NCBI RefSeq assembly: GCF_011516945.1
Contig: NZ_WOTH01000016.1
Span: 1 to 64,000, forward strand
Source of the DNA: Acetobacter estunensis
GTDB lineage: Bacteria; Pseudomonadota; Alphaproteobacteria; Acetobacterales; Acetobacteraceae
DNA length: 64,000 nt
Reading direction: 5' to 3'
Every line of letters begins with the position of its first letter. Position 1 is the stretch's first letter. The notes under the pieces were generated by a model, which was not told the origin of the DNA, made no database searches, and was given only the letters and a program-made list of their open reading frames with translations. This document shows positions 9,370 through 18,315 of the stretch, one piece after another. The position numbers were made by a program, and so were the translations under genes.

Positions 9370-9686
9370 AATTTCGGCGCAGCTTCGTATTCGTGCTGAA
9401 TATGAGAAACTGTACGATCAGGCTGGTCTCATAGTCCGTATTGATGAAAAACACTGGGTCAAAGCCGGGATTGAACTCTCGGACGGACGCGCGATGTTCA
9501 GCAGTGTTCTCACCGACGGCCGTTCGGATTGGGCGACCGCCCCTTATGGAGGCGATCCAAAAGACTTCTGGATGCGGGTGACTGTAGCTGATGGCGTGCT
9601 GCGGCTTCAGGTATCTGGTAGATGGTAAGATTTGGCGGCTTATGCGCCTGGCGCCTTACCCCGCCTCTCGGCAAGGCGTTGCATAA
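9370..9686 (+). pseudogene. Remnant of a DUF1349 (beta-sandwich) protein gene
   Basis: In frame from 9383 the DNA encodes a DUF1349-like sequence: LYDQAGLIVRIDEKHWVKAG, then GGDPKDFWMRVTVADGVLRLQ. A plus-one shift near 9611 moves the rest (YLVDGKIWRLMRLAPYP) into the next frame. The N-terminus is missing and the end is cut by TAA at 9684. The family is small (about 190 residues), so roughly half survives. It is the first of three decayed genes in this stretch. Confidence 0.75.
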
Positions 9687-9692
9687 TCTGAC

Positions 9693-10207
9693 ATGATGTC
9701 TCAGCACAGCGAAAAACAGAAAATGCTGGCTGGCGATCTGTATGTCGCCAGCGCCCCCGAATTGCAGCACGATATGGCGCAATGTACTGAATGGCTTGCC
9801 CGTTACAATAAACTTGAGAGATCTCTGCCCGACCGTCTTTCCTCTGCGATTACGATTATAACATCTTTTTGGGACACAATGTGTTTCTGAATTTCAACTG
9901 CACCGTGCTTGATGTGGTACCTGTCAGGATTGGGGACGGCACGCAGATTGGCCCCGGCGTTCAGATACTGACCGCTGATCACCCGCGAGTCCCTAAATTA
10001 CGTCAGAAAATGTTGGAATCTGGCCGTCCCATTACCGTCGGTAAAAATGTCTGGATCGGTGATGAGGCCATTATTCTGCCCGGTATCGCAATCGGAGATA
10101 ATGCTACTATCGGCGCAGGAAGTGTCGTCACGCATGATGTGGTCTCTGGTGCAACCGTGGCTGGTAATCCGGCGAGGCTTTTACGCACCGCGCCACACCC
10201 ACAATAG
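9693..10207 (+). pseudogene. maa: Frameshifted maltose/galactoside O-acetyltransferase
   Basis: The N-terminal part (KQKMLAGDLYVASAPEL, residues typical of Maa/LacA: MLAGELYxAxDPEL) and the C-terminal left-handed beta-helix (GHNVFLNFNCTVLDVVPVRI, GKNVWIGDEAIILPGIAIGD, GAGSVVTHDV, GNPARLLR) lie in different frames, meeting near 9870. About 15-20 residues around the junction, where Maa has its FGxGxxIxPPFxCDYG segment, are lost; only CDYDYNIFLGHN remains. The gene is therefore very probably inactive. Confidence 0.8.
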
Positions 10208-10230
10208 AATACTTAATCTTTGCGGATAAG

Positions 10231-10383
10231 CTGACATCCACCTCTGAATCCCAGTTTCAACAGATTGACGTATTCTCTTCCGAACCGGTCAAAGGCAATC
10301 CTGTTGCCATGGCTATTGGAGAAGATGCTCTGACCACAGAGCAGATGGTAGCTTTTGCCAACTGGATGAATCTCACTGTCTGA
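10231..10383 (+). pseudogene. N-terminal fragment of a PhzF-family isomerase/epimerase
   Basis: A 50-codon frame without a usual start codon encodes QIDVFSSEPVKGNPVAM and then LTTEQMVAFANWMNL, matching the conserved N-terminus of PhenazineF-like proteins (QVDVFTxxPFxGNPLAV...A.W.NLSET). It stops at TGA 10381, and I see nothing of the remaining 230 or so residues. The 120 bases up to the next gene hold nothing I recognise. Confidence 0.7.
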
Positions 10384-10503
10384 CCGAAAATGAATTGAGT
10401 GATTTCAGACGGTTATGATTCATGGGTTTGCGACAACCTGATGAGATCAAGGTGACCTGGACTGAAATCACTCGCGCACAGTCTCGCCTTTTTAAGTAAA
10501 TAT

Positions 10504-13500
10504 TTATGTTAGAAGAGGTGTTTGGGAAAAATTATTATGGGAGTTACTCGTAGTGTTTTCTTCTTCAGATGAAGAGGGGGTTTCGGGACACATACTGAGA
10601 GCGTTTTTCCATTTTTTTTGCAGTTTTTCATGTATTGCATCGTGCCAATCACGTGTAAGGCGTGCTGCGCGATAATAGGTATTCCGTTTCGTTAGTATAT
10701 TTTTCAATATTGTTAAGGATTCAGAGGGCAGAATCTCGGATAAAACAGGGATATATGAAGGGGTATTCTGTTCGCGATTATGTGTGAATAAAACCGGCAC
10801 GCCTGCGGCAAGGAAGGGGAGGATGTCAGAGGTTTGTGCCGCAATTACAGCTCGGGGATAAGGCACTTCCATGACATCGGAAGATATTTTTATGTCAGGA
10901 TAATCGACCGTCAGTGCTGAGAGAGAAGATGACAGGGAGAGAGGTGAACAAGCTTCATCAATAACCAGAAGGCCGGCACGTCGATCGAAGCCTCGCTTTG
11001 GTTGGGCAGTTGATGCCTGTATAAGAGGTATGTCGAAAACTGGTGTTCCTGGAACGGCTTGCTGCAAGAACTGGCTTTCAGCTTTTGAGGATGTCACGAC
11101 ACCATCAGCCAGAAAGACTGTGGAAATTTCGGCAACGTGTTTTTTCCTGCAGTCATGAGCGGGGGACAGGCCATCCGAAAGAATAAGAATCCGTATCGAG
11201 GGGAGACCACTTCGGATCAGAGGCACATAGCGGACAGCCATGTCCATGCCTTTTGTCAGCACGACCTCGAAATCTTTTCCATGTTGGCGCAGAAAATTTT
11301 CGATGCCAAAGATACGGAATGGCAGATCGATTGAAAGATCGTTTTCTGAAAGATATTGAAGGATTCTATTATCGTCATCTGTACGATTAATTGTCGCGAC
11401 CGTGATCCTGAAACCGAGATCCTGAATCGTAAGCAGATGCTGGAGGATACCGTTTCTCTCAGACAAAATTTCGGAAAGCTGTTCCACAAGTAAAAGTAAA
11501 GAACGGTGCGGGAGAGGAACGGGTGTGCCCGCTCGCCGAGCCTGTTGATCACGCTCTTTGAATGACTGCCGATTGTCTTCAGTATCGCGCACGACAAGAA
11601 GGCGCATCTGTTCATCAAGAATATTCATGAGACGAGCGCGATCTTGTCTGTAGGCAAGTGTCTTTCTGGCTTGTCCGAGAAGAGAACTGATTTCCTGCTC
11701 AAAATGAGCGATGGGTTCAAGAATAACCGGTGATCCGGGCAGTTCTGTGCCATCGGAGACACGACAGATGCGCACGATGTGCTGTTGCGAAGCCACAAGC
11801 GGGGAGGGAAAGCGAAGATCAAACCCATGCCAGCCGCTTCCAATGCGCTGGCGCTGAAGATCGGGGCGCAGGACATTGGCGAGTGTCCGGATCACAGGAT
11901 GGTTGTTGACGGAAATCTCTAACTCAACAGAAGCCGGATTCAGTTCATCATTACAGGCCCAGCCTTTCAGATGCGTGTGATTGGCCATGTCCACATGCCC
12001 CTGCAATGGAGACGTTGGCTGCTGCGGTTGGGCGGAAGCCGTTGCTTCAATGACGAGCGGACATCCTGCAAGCAGCGTACGATCCGAAGCAAGGCGCAGT
12101 TCGAGTTCGTGAGAAAGATGGGGATCGAGGAGGTGAGAAATATTTTCCTCGAAGCCAAAGCCATGAATTCCGGCTGCGATGACATCCGGCCGAGGGAGCT
12201 TCGCATGAAACAGGGCAATCGGAACATTGTGTTCCATAAGCACGAGGGTGGCCTGTGTGGCATCTGGCTGATCGGTACGTGCCCAGCCGCGGATAAATCC
12301 GTTCGCGTGTTCATCCACATGGCCGGGATGAAGCGTTGGTGGACAGGAGGCTTGTCGCACCAGATTTTGTCGAATGCACTCCAACTCCGGACCATGCTCA
12401 ATGCGTGGCGCGCAGAATTGTGCCGGGGGACGGGAAAGATTCGGATAAAGCCGGTAAAATTCCTCGGCATTATGGAACATGCTACGGCTCTGGGTATCGA
12501 GGAATGTTTCCGATGGAGCGTTTTCCGCGAAGATGATGTCGTGTGTTTCTAATTCGATATGAAAATATTCGATATCTTCGCCAATCCCAGACTGAAGTAT
12601 GGTCTGGCCATTTACCAGTGCAGAGGCCGGAATCAGAACATTCTCGACATACATGGAATGAAGCGGAGAGACTTTTAGATCCCGCAAGGGAAGATCATTG
12701 CCAAGAGATCCGGCACGGAATGTGACTGGAGCAATCATGAGATTGTTTGCAACCAGATCTGCCGGGTGGTTTCGACGACCGATCCACAGGATTGCCCGAT
12801 GTTCACCTTGGTATGTGACTACCCTGTCTCCGATGCGAAGACTTTCAACAGGACGTTCGCCTTCTGGCGTTCGGATGAGCGTTCCACGACAGTAGCAGGC
12901 CGCGCCATCTCCGGTCATGACCAGTTCGACAGTTCCGTCCGCGTCTTTCTGCCGTTCTACGGTCAGACCGGTATAATCTCCGATGAGCGTGAAGAGGTAA
13001 TCATGCCCGTTTTCTGTTGCACTGAGAGTGGCTGATCCTGCGGAATCAACGATAAAGGTCGGACGGTCGTTATCCTGCGCAGACCAGTATTCACTATCGA
13101 GATCAATGGTGCCTCCCGAGGCAAAGGTAACATCGCTCAGGCGTGCTCCATCTATGACACTGATGACGCCGCCAGAGAGCAGATTGATGTCTGTGCCGCT
13201 ACCGCCGGATGCAAGGCTCAGAGAGCCGCCACTTTCAATCGTGCCGCCGGACTCCACAGCACCGGATAATATGTTTTCGGCAGCACCATTCTTTACGGTT
13301 GACGCCCCTGCCGTTGCGCCGAGCGATACGTTTTGTGTGCTTCCGGACGACAAGGTGGCGCTTTCCAGCATGCCACCCTCCACGTCCACCTGTCCTCCAC
13401 TCGACACGATGATTTGCTGTGCCGTGCCGCCGTCAAGCACCTCCAGCGTTCCACCGTTGTTGACCACTCCCGAGATTTCTCGACCGTCAGAAGAAACGAT

Positions 13501-16500
13501 TTCTCTGCCAGAGGAAAAGAGTTGAGTTCGGCTGCCTGTACCGCCGCTGAGAGAAGCAGTCCCACCGGATGAGATGAGGGCATCCGTGCTGATGGAGTTA
13601 CTTCCTACGACAAAGACGCCGCTTGCCAGAACGCTGATATCACTGGCCACGCTGCCACTGGTGACCTCAAGACCGGCATTGGAGATGGTGGCGGAAACGA
13701 CGGTTCCTCCCACCATATGCACAGCAGCCCCCTCTTGTGCGACGAGAGTGCTGACCAGGCTGCCACTGTCGACCTCCAATTTTCCACCGTTGACTGTAAT
13801 GCCAGAGAGGATGGCTCCATTCGTGGCGGAAATCGTGCCTCCACTGTCTACATTCGCAGCGTCGAGAGAGCCGGTCGAGGTTACGTCGATCAGACCGCTT
13901 TCAACCGTTACATTCGTAGCAGTTGCATGATCCGTGACAGTCAGTGTGGCGTTATCGCTCAGAGTGGCAGTCTGTAACTGGGCGCCACTGCCAGTGATGA
14001 AAGCAGAGCCGCCTGTCAGGGTCGTGGTATTTGCGAGACTGCCGGAACTTACAATCAGGGTTCCGTCAGTGAGAACCGTTGTGTTGGAAGCGACACCGCT
14101 GGAATCCACAACCAGCGTTCCGCCTGATGAGACTATGGTGTCCGTGCTTGTCGAAGGATCGCCAACGGTAAGCTGACCCCCATCGACAACAGTTGTGTTG
14201 GCAGCGCTACCATCGGCATCAATGCTCAGGCTGCCACCGGACACAAGGGTCGAGGTGGCGCCGCCACCACTGACATAAAGAGTGCCATTGGCAGCGACAG
14301 ATGCGTGATCAGTCTGTCCACCACTTTCAACGAGAAGACGCCCACCAGTTATGTTTACATCACTGGCAGAAGCTGTGGATTGGACTGTGACGATGCCGGT
14401 GTTTTCCAATGTCGCACTGATAAGGAGTGCACCACTTTGCAATGTGGTGTTGCCTCCAGACAGCGCTGCCCCGGACAACTCCGCGCCGGATTCAAGGTTG
14501 GCGTATCCACCTGAGAGCGTGAGCGCCGACATGATGGCACCTGACTGTATCGTCAGGTTTCCGTTATCGAGAACAGTGCCGCTGATCAGGCTGGCACCTG
14601 AAGAGATAACGGTATTTCCTCCGTCAAGAAGAGCGGAGGTGACTGTGCCACCAGAGGAAATGTTGAGTATGCCATCATTTACGGTCAGGGCGGAGGCGGT
14701 CGCGCCAGAGGCGACGGCAAGCGTGCCACCCTGTTCCACAATGCCGCTGATGAAAACATTGCCTGGGGTAAGGGCAACGGATGTGCCATCTGTCAGGGCA
14801 AGACCCGATGCGCTGGCGCCGGAAGCCATGTTCAGTGTGGTTCCGGCCAGTATAGCTGAGCGCGCTGTGGCCCCCGATGCCAGAGAAAGAGTGGTGCTGG
14901 TAAGTGTGCCACCGGAGAGCGTGCCGCTGACCTGCAGGCTGCCAGCGGAAACCGTTGTGAGACCCAGAGTTGTTCCTGAAGCGGCATTCACCATGGCGCT
15001 GGTGGCGCTAAGGGAGGTGACGTTTGCGTGGTTGAGTAATGTGAGAGTGGTACCGGACTGGAAATTGCCATCAGTAAGTGCGCCGCCGCTGAGAGTCACA
15101 TCTCCTGCCGATAGGGTCGCTCCGCTCAGTGTACCGCCATTGTAAACAATTGCGGACCCACCAGAGAAAGTATCATTGATTCCAACCGCGCCATTCGAGA
15201 GCGTAAGGGTGCCCCCGCTGACAACAGTCGTGTTCTTGGCCTGAGCCGATTTTCCGGCAGCCGACAGAAGCCCCCCTGATTGTACCTGTGCGGCAATGGA
15301 GATACCGCCTGTTGTGACGGACTGGACAGCGCCATTGTTGACGGTGGTTGCGGTGCTGTAGCCGAGGCCGGAGATGAGTTCCGTGCCGCCACTTTCAAGA
15401 ACGGCGTCAATCGCATGGCCATTATAATAATCGCGCAGAAGGCCGCCGGAGTTCACTGTGATGTTGACACCGCTTCCAGCGGTTGCCGAGGACATTAGAG
15501 TAAGCAGGCCGCCTGAATTGATGGTGGCATTTCGCACTGTGCCTACGACATAGGCACCCAGTCCTTGAATCTTGAAACTTCCATACGTGACAGAAGATTG
15601 CAGATTGCAGGAATTTATGGTGACGAAATCAGCTTCTCCACCAGCGTATAGAGCCAGCCACCCATTGTTTACCGTTACATTACTGAGCTTTCCGCCCTGA
15701 TAGACATTCACATTGGCATTGTCTTCAAGCGTCAGGTCAGATCCAAAACCGCCTGATGTGACGGAGATTATTGAGTTTTCATCGACATATGTGGCAAAGG
15801 CCGAACCACCATTGCCAATAATTGCCGACTTCGTCAGGAGGTGTGTGTCATACGCCTGACCTCCAGCCGCAATCTGGATTGCGCCGCCATTGTTGACCGT
15901 TGTCTCACTGGCAACGCCACTGGCCAGAACGCTTAATTGGCCGCCGTTGATTACTGTGCCGGAGAGAAGCGTGCCGGCTGAGGTGATGATGGCCGATCCA
16001 TGCGCTCCAATAGTGGCGGAGGACAGAACGGCATTATCCGTGACCGTGGCATTGCCGCTGTTGAGCGTAACGTGTGTGGCGCTTGCGTGATCGGTGAGGC
16101 TCAGCAGGTTTCCGCTTTGTAATGTGGCGCTTTGGAGAGTTGCGTTTGCCCCGCTGACAAGGGTTGTTCCGCTGGTTTGTGTGAGAGATGACGCCGCGCC
16201 TTCGTCCGTGAGTGTGCCCCCTGATAGGGTGGCGGATGTGAGGGTGCCTCCAGCGCTAACGAAAACCGCGCCTCCTGAAAGAACCGACGTGTTACTGGCC
16301 GTTCCACCAGAGTCGATGCATTGCGTGCCAAGGGAGCCAATCACTGCGGATGTGGCGGTGCCACCGCTGTCAATGGCCTGAAAGCCATCATGTACGGTCG
16401 TGGCTATTGATGAGCCATATACGATTTCTCTGGCGCCACTCTCCAGGACCGTGTTGGAGGCAACACCTCCTGCGGAGGTTTCTAGCGAGGCACTGGAGCA

Positions 16501-17103
16501 AAGAACGGCCGAAATGACAGTTCCGCCTTGTTCTGCCAGGATCACACCATCGGCATTGACTGTGGGATGGATTGAACGCCCCCCAGAAAAGACGGCCTGG
16601 ACGTCTGCCTCCACGATCGAACCGGACTGACAAGAAGTCGCGAATGGATCGCCGCCGATTATGTCGTCGGTTTCCGTGCCATAGACGCTTTCGCCGCCAT
16701 CATAAAGAATGATGGTGCCGGAACCCGATCCACCTGCAGAGATTACTGCGGAAGCATAGTCATTAAGGTGTGCTGGTGCCGCGCTCGTCAGGACTGTGCC
16801 CTGCATGAGGCCTCCGGCTGAGACAGCAATCAGGCCATCTACCGACACGGACGCACCGCTGGTGACACCGCCTGAAAGCACCTCCATGCTGGCGTTGCTG
16901 CCAACCGATGTGTTGCTGGCGGTGCCTCCAAGCGAAAGTACCGCACCTTCTGCAAGTGTCGCGTCCACGAGTGAGGCACCCGCTGTGACAGTCAGGGTAT
17001 CTCCAGAGGCAATCGTAATGCCGCTAGAGGTGGTGCCAGAAGAAAGCGTGGTGTCAGTCATGCCGCTCAGGAGTGTGGTTGGAACAGACTCCGCACGTCC
17101 CAT
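10504..17103 (-). CDS. Giant AIDA-repeat protein with Hint domain, GWA modules and glycosyltransferase-like tail
   Basis: 2199 residues. (1) About 15-1335: more than 60 short Ser/Thr/Gly-rich AIDA-type repeats of the pattern SGGTxxxTxVxSGGxLxVxxGG, expected to form a long beta-helix. (2) 1400-1545: a Hint_2 (Hedgehog/intein) domain with Cys1403 in CYCRGTLIRT, GDRVVTYQGE, and block-B-like His1482 in SPLHSMYV, suggesting self-cleavage at Cys1403. (3) Two modules of about 100 residues starting near 1595 and 1703, each opening GHVD and carrying GWA. (4) 1800-1870: charged helical stretch. (5) 1870-2199: a GT-B-like glycosyltransferase fold (LTKGMDMAVRYVPLIRSGLP, SDGLSPAHDCRKKHV, ADGVVTSSKAESQFLQQ, PFLAAGVPVLFTHN), degenerate in its second half. 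No Sec signal and no C-terminal autotransporter barrel are seen. Probably surface or secreted, route unknown. Its start has no clear ribosome site; ATG 17061 is an alternative. Confidence 0.85.
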   Translation of the reverse strand: MGRAESVPTTLLSGMTDTTLSSGTTSSGITIASGDTLTVTAGASLVDATLAEGAVLSLGGTASNTSVGSNASMEVLSGGVTSGASVSVDGLIAVSAGGLMQGTVLTSAAPAHLNDYASAVISAGGSGSGTIILYDGGESVYGTETDDIIGGDPFATSCQSGSIVEADVQAVFSGGRSIHPTVNADGVILAEQGGTVISAVLCSSASLETSAGGVASNTVLESGAREIVYGSSIATTVHDGFQAIDSGGTATSAVIGSLGTQCIDSGGTASNTSVLSGGAVFVSAGGTLTSATLSGGTLTDEGAASSLTQTSGTTLVSGANATLQSATLQSGNLLSLTDHASATHVTLNSGNATVTDNAVLSSATIGAHGSAIITSAGTLLSGTVINGGQLSVLASGVASETTVNNGGAIQIAAGGQAYDTHLLTKSAIIGNGGSAFATYVDENSIISVTSGGFGSDLTLEDNANVNVYQGGKLSNVTVNNGWLALYAGGEADFVTINSCNLQSSVTYGSFKIQGLGAYVVGTVRNATINSGGLLTLMSSATAGSGVNITVNSGGLLRDYYNGHAIDAVLESGGTELISGLGYSTATTVNNGAVQSVTTGGISIAAQVQSGGLLSAAGKSAQAKNTTVVSGGTLTLSNGAVGINDTFSGGSAIVYNGGTLSGATLSAGDVTLSGGALTDGNFQSGTTLTLLNHANVTSLSATSAMVNAASGTTLGLTTVSAGSLQVSGTLSGGTLTSTTLSLASGATARSAILAGTTLNMASGASASGLALTDGTSVALTPGNVFISGIVEQGGTLAVASGATASALTVNDGILNISSGGTVTSALLDGGNTVISSGASLISGTVLDNGNLTIQSGAIMSALTLSGGYANLESGAELSGAALSGGNTTLQSGALLISATLENTGIVTVQSTASASDVNITGGRLLVESGGQTDHASVAANGTLYVSGGGATSTLVSGGSLSIDADGSAANTTVVDGGQLTVGDPSTSTDTIVSSGGTLVVDSSGVASNTTVLTDGTLIVSSGSLANTTTLTGGSAFITGSGAQLQTATLSDNATLTVTDHATATNVTVESGLIDVTSTGSLDAANVDSGGTISATNGAILSGITVNGGKLEVDSGSLVSTLVAQEGAAVHMVGGTVVSATISNAGLEVTSGSVASDISVLASGVFVVGSNSISTDALISSGGTASLSGGTGSRTQLFSSGREIVSSDGREISGVVNNGGTLEVLDGGTAQQIIVSSGGQVDVEGGMLESATLSSGSTQNVSLGATAGASTVKNGAAENILSGAVESGGTIESGGSLSLASGGSGTDINLLSGGVISVIDGARLSDVTFASGGTIDLDSEYWSAQDNDRPTFIVDSAGSATLSATENGHDYLFTLIGDYTGLTVERQKDADGTVELVMTGDGAACYCRGTLIRTPEGERPVESLRIGDRVVTYQGEHRAILWIGRRNHPADLVANNLMIAPVTFRAGSLGNDLPLRDLKVSPLHSMYVENVLIPASALVNGQTILQSGIGEDIEYFHIELETHDIIFAENAPSETFLDTQSRSMFHNAEEFYRLYPNLSRPPAQFCAPRIEHGPELECIRQNLVRQASCPPTLHPGHVDEHANGFIRGWARTDQPDATQATLVLMEHNVPIALFHAKLPRPDVIAAGIHGFGFEENISHLLDPHLSHELELRLASDRTLLAGCPLVIEATASAQPQQPTSPLQGHVDMANHTHLKGWACNDELNPASVELEISVNNHPVIRTLANVLRPDLQRQRIGSGWHGFDLRFPSPLVASQQHIVRICRVSDGTELPGSPVILEPIAHFEQEISSLLGQARKTLAYRQDRARLMNILDEQMRLLVVRDTEDNRQSFKERDQQARRAGTPVPLPHRSLLLLVEQLSEILSERNGILQHLLTIQDLGFRITVATINRTDDDNRILQYLSENDLSIDLPFRIFGIENFLRQHGKDFEVVLTKGMDMAVRYVPLIRSGLPSIRILILSDGLSPAHDCRKKHVAEISTVFLADGVVTSSKAESQFLQQAVPGTPVFDIPLIQASTAQPKRGFDRRAGLLVIDEACSPLSLSSSLSALTVDYPDIKISSDVMEVPYPRAVIAAQTSDILPFLAAGVPVLFTHNREQNTPSYIPVLSEILPSESLTILKNILTKRNTYYRAARLTRDWHDAIHEKLQKKWKNALSMCPETPSSSEEENTTSNSHNNFSQTPLLT
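13100..17060 (-). repeat. AIDA-type repeat tract
   Basis: Tandem degenerate repeats of roughly 20 codons encode the first 1300 or so residues of the giant protein; GTTxSSG, SGGTL, TxVNNGG and LSGGxLTSATL recur throughout. The nucleotide copies have diverged enough that few long exact repeats remain. The even, low-complexity codon pattern leaves long antisense frames open on the plus strand, which are not genes. Confidence 0.85.
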
Positions 17104-17264
17104 AATGAAATGGTATCCGGAATGAATATTGATATGTCACGAAATGGTTAATAAATATTTTTATATCGAAAAATCGATTTTGTGGTAAAAATTGCATTTA
17201 TTATGCAGAAAATGTAACTATTTTGCGTGAATAAGATAAATGTAAAATATCAGTATTAATGTCA
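17104..17264 (-). promoter_or_regulatory. AT-rich leader upstream of the giant repeat gene
   Basis: About 160 bases of strikingly AT-rich DNA (runs such as AATAAATATTTTTATAT) in an otherwise GC-rich neighbourhood, between the AcoR-like gene and the repeat-protein gene. It must hold the promoter of the latter. Such AT islands are often bound by nucleoid silencers, which is inference here; no clear -35/-10 pair was assigned. Confidence 0.45.
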
Positions 17265-18197
17265 TCATAATTCTATGTTTTTCATCTTCCGATAAAGCGT
17301 GGCGCGGCTGATCCCAAGCCTTCGGGCGGCTGCGGAAGCATTGCCACCCTCGGCCGCAAGAGCTGTGCGGATGACATTCTGTTCAGCGTGACGAAAGCTC
17401 ATTTCGCGTCCGGTTTCCAACTCGCCCAACAGATTGACGCGGTTGTCGAGCATCTCATCGGTCCAGCCGACAAAAAGACGGGCAGCGTGTGTGGCGCCCA
17501 TGACCTCACCGCTTTCATTGATGGCCACCAGTGGAGTGGAACTGCCTTCGGCTGAACCAAGAGAGAGAATGCGCTGACCGGTATGACAGGCACGGAAAAG
17601 CTGTTCCTCGATCCGCCGTCCGGATTGCTGGACGGTTTCCATCATGAGAGAGGCGAGGGGACGCGTGCTCTGCTGGCTGAAGGTGGCGACGTTAAGCGCC
17701 CCTGCCACTTTGCCCTGTGCGTCGAAGACAGGGACGGCGTAGCTTTCCAGCAGGGAAAAACAGAAACGCCAGTGATCGCCTTGCGTCAGGGCGATGGGGC
17801 AGCGATCGCGCAGGGCAGTGCCAACTCCATTGGTGCCAGCCACTGATTCGTCCCATACGGCTCCGGCCCGTAGACACAGGCGGCGGCAGGCCGGCAGATG
17901 GACTTCGTCGATACACCGCGCGAGCAGAACGGCCTCAGGATCGGCCAGCAACACCATCAGGCCTAATCCCTGTACCAGTCCGAAAAGATGGCGCATTTCT
18001 GGGATGGCGGCGCGGAGCATGAGACTGGAATGGGTGCGGGCGCGACGGAACTCGGCACCTGAAAGAACATCGGCGGTCCATGAGCAGGATGGATCAAGAC
18101 CATAGGCCGTTTCGCAGCGTTCCCATGAGCGTGCAATTTCCCTTGATGACGTGCGGGGAAAAGCATCTCCGGATCGTTCGTCGGCTGCGTTGCTCAT
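17265..18197 (-). CDS. AcoR-like GAF/Fis transcription regulator lacking the AAA+ domain
   Basis: 310 residues. N-terminal region resembles acetoin-catabolism regulators (SREIARSWERCETAYGLDPS, then a GAF-type sensor with WDESVAGTNGVGTALRD and YAVPVFDAQGKVAGALN). The C-terminus is a Fis-type helix-turn-helix (ALAAEGGNASAAARRLGISR, followed by ATLYRKMK). The central sigma54-activating AAA+ domain of AcoR (about 240 residues, GAFTGA loop) is absent; a short PAS-like linker fills its place. It therefore cannot remodel sigma54 polymerase and may act as a simple DNA-binding regulator, possibly of the flanking gcd/porin genes or the giant repeat gene. Confidence 0.82.
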   Translation of the reverse strand: MSNAADERSGDAFPRTSSREIARSWERCETAYGLDPSCSWTADVLSGAEFRRARTHSSLMLRAAIPEMRHLFGLVQGLGLMVLLADPEAVLLARCIDEVHLPACRRLCLRAGAVWDESVAGTNGVGTALRDRCPIALTQGDHWRFCFSLLESYAVPVFDAQGKVAGALNVATFSQQSTRPLASLMMETVQQSGRRIEEQLFRACHTGQRILSLGSAEGSSTPLVAINESGEVMGATHAARLFVGWTDEMLDNRVNLLGELETGREMSFRHAEQNVIRTALAAEGGNASAAARRLGISRATLYRKMKNIEL

Positions 18198-18315
18198 TCG
18201 TCTCCTTCTGCCTTTCCCTGTCTCGTTCTTGCGAGGTTACGCCATGGCTCTGATTTATAGCTATTCGGAATGAATGTTATATCAGAAAATTGTCATTTGG
18301 AGAGGAAGCCGGACG

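Noticed and set aside
13028-16090. Several long plus-strand frames inside the giant repeat gene
   Set aside because: They arise from the regular Gly/Ser/Thr repeat codons on the opposite strand and are rich in Pro/Pro-Pro and Val. No independent ribosome sites or domains.
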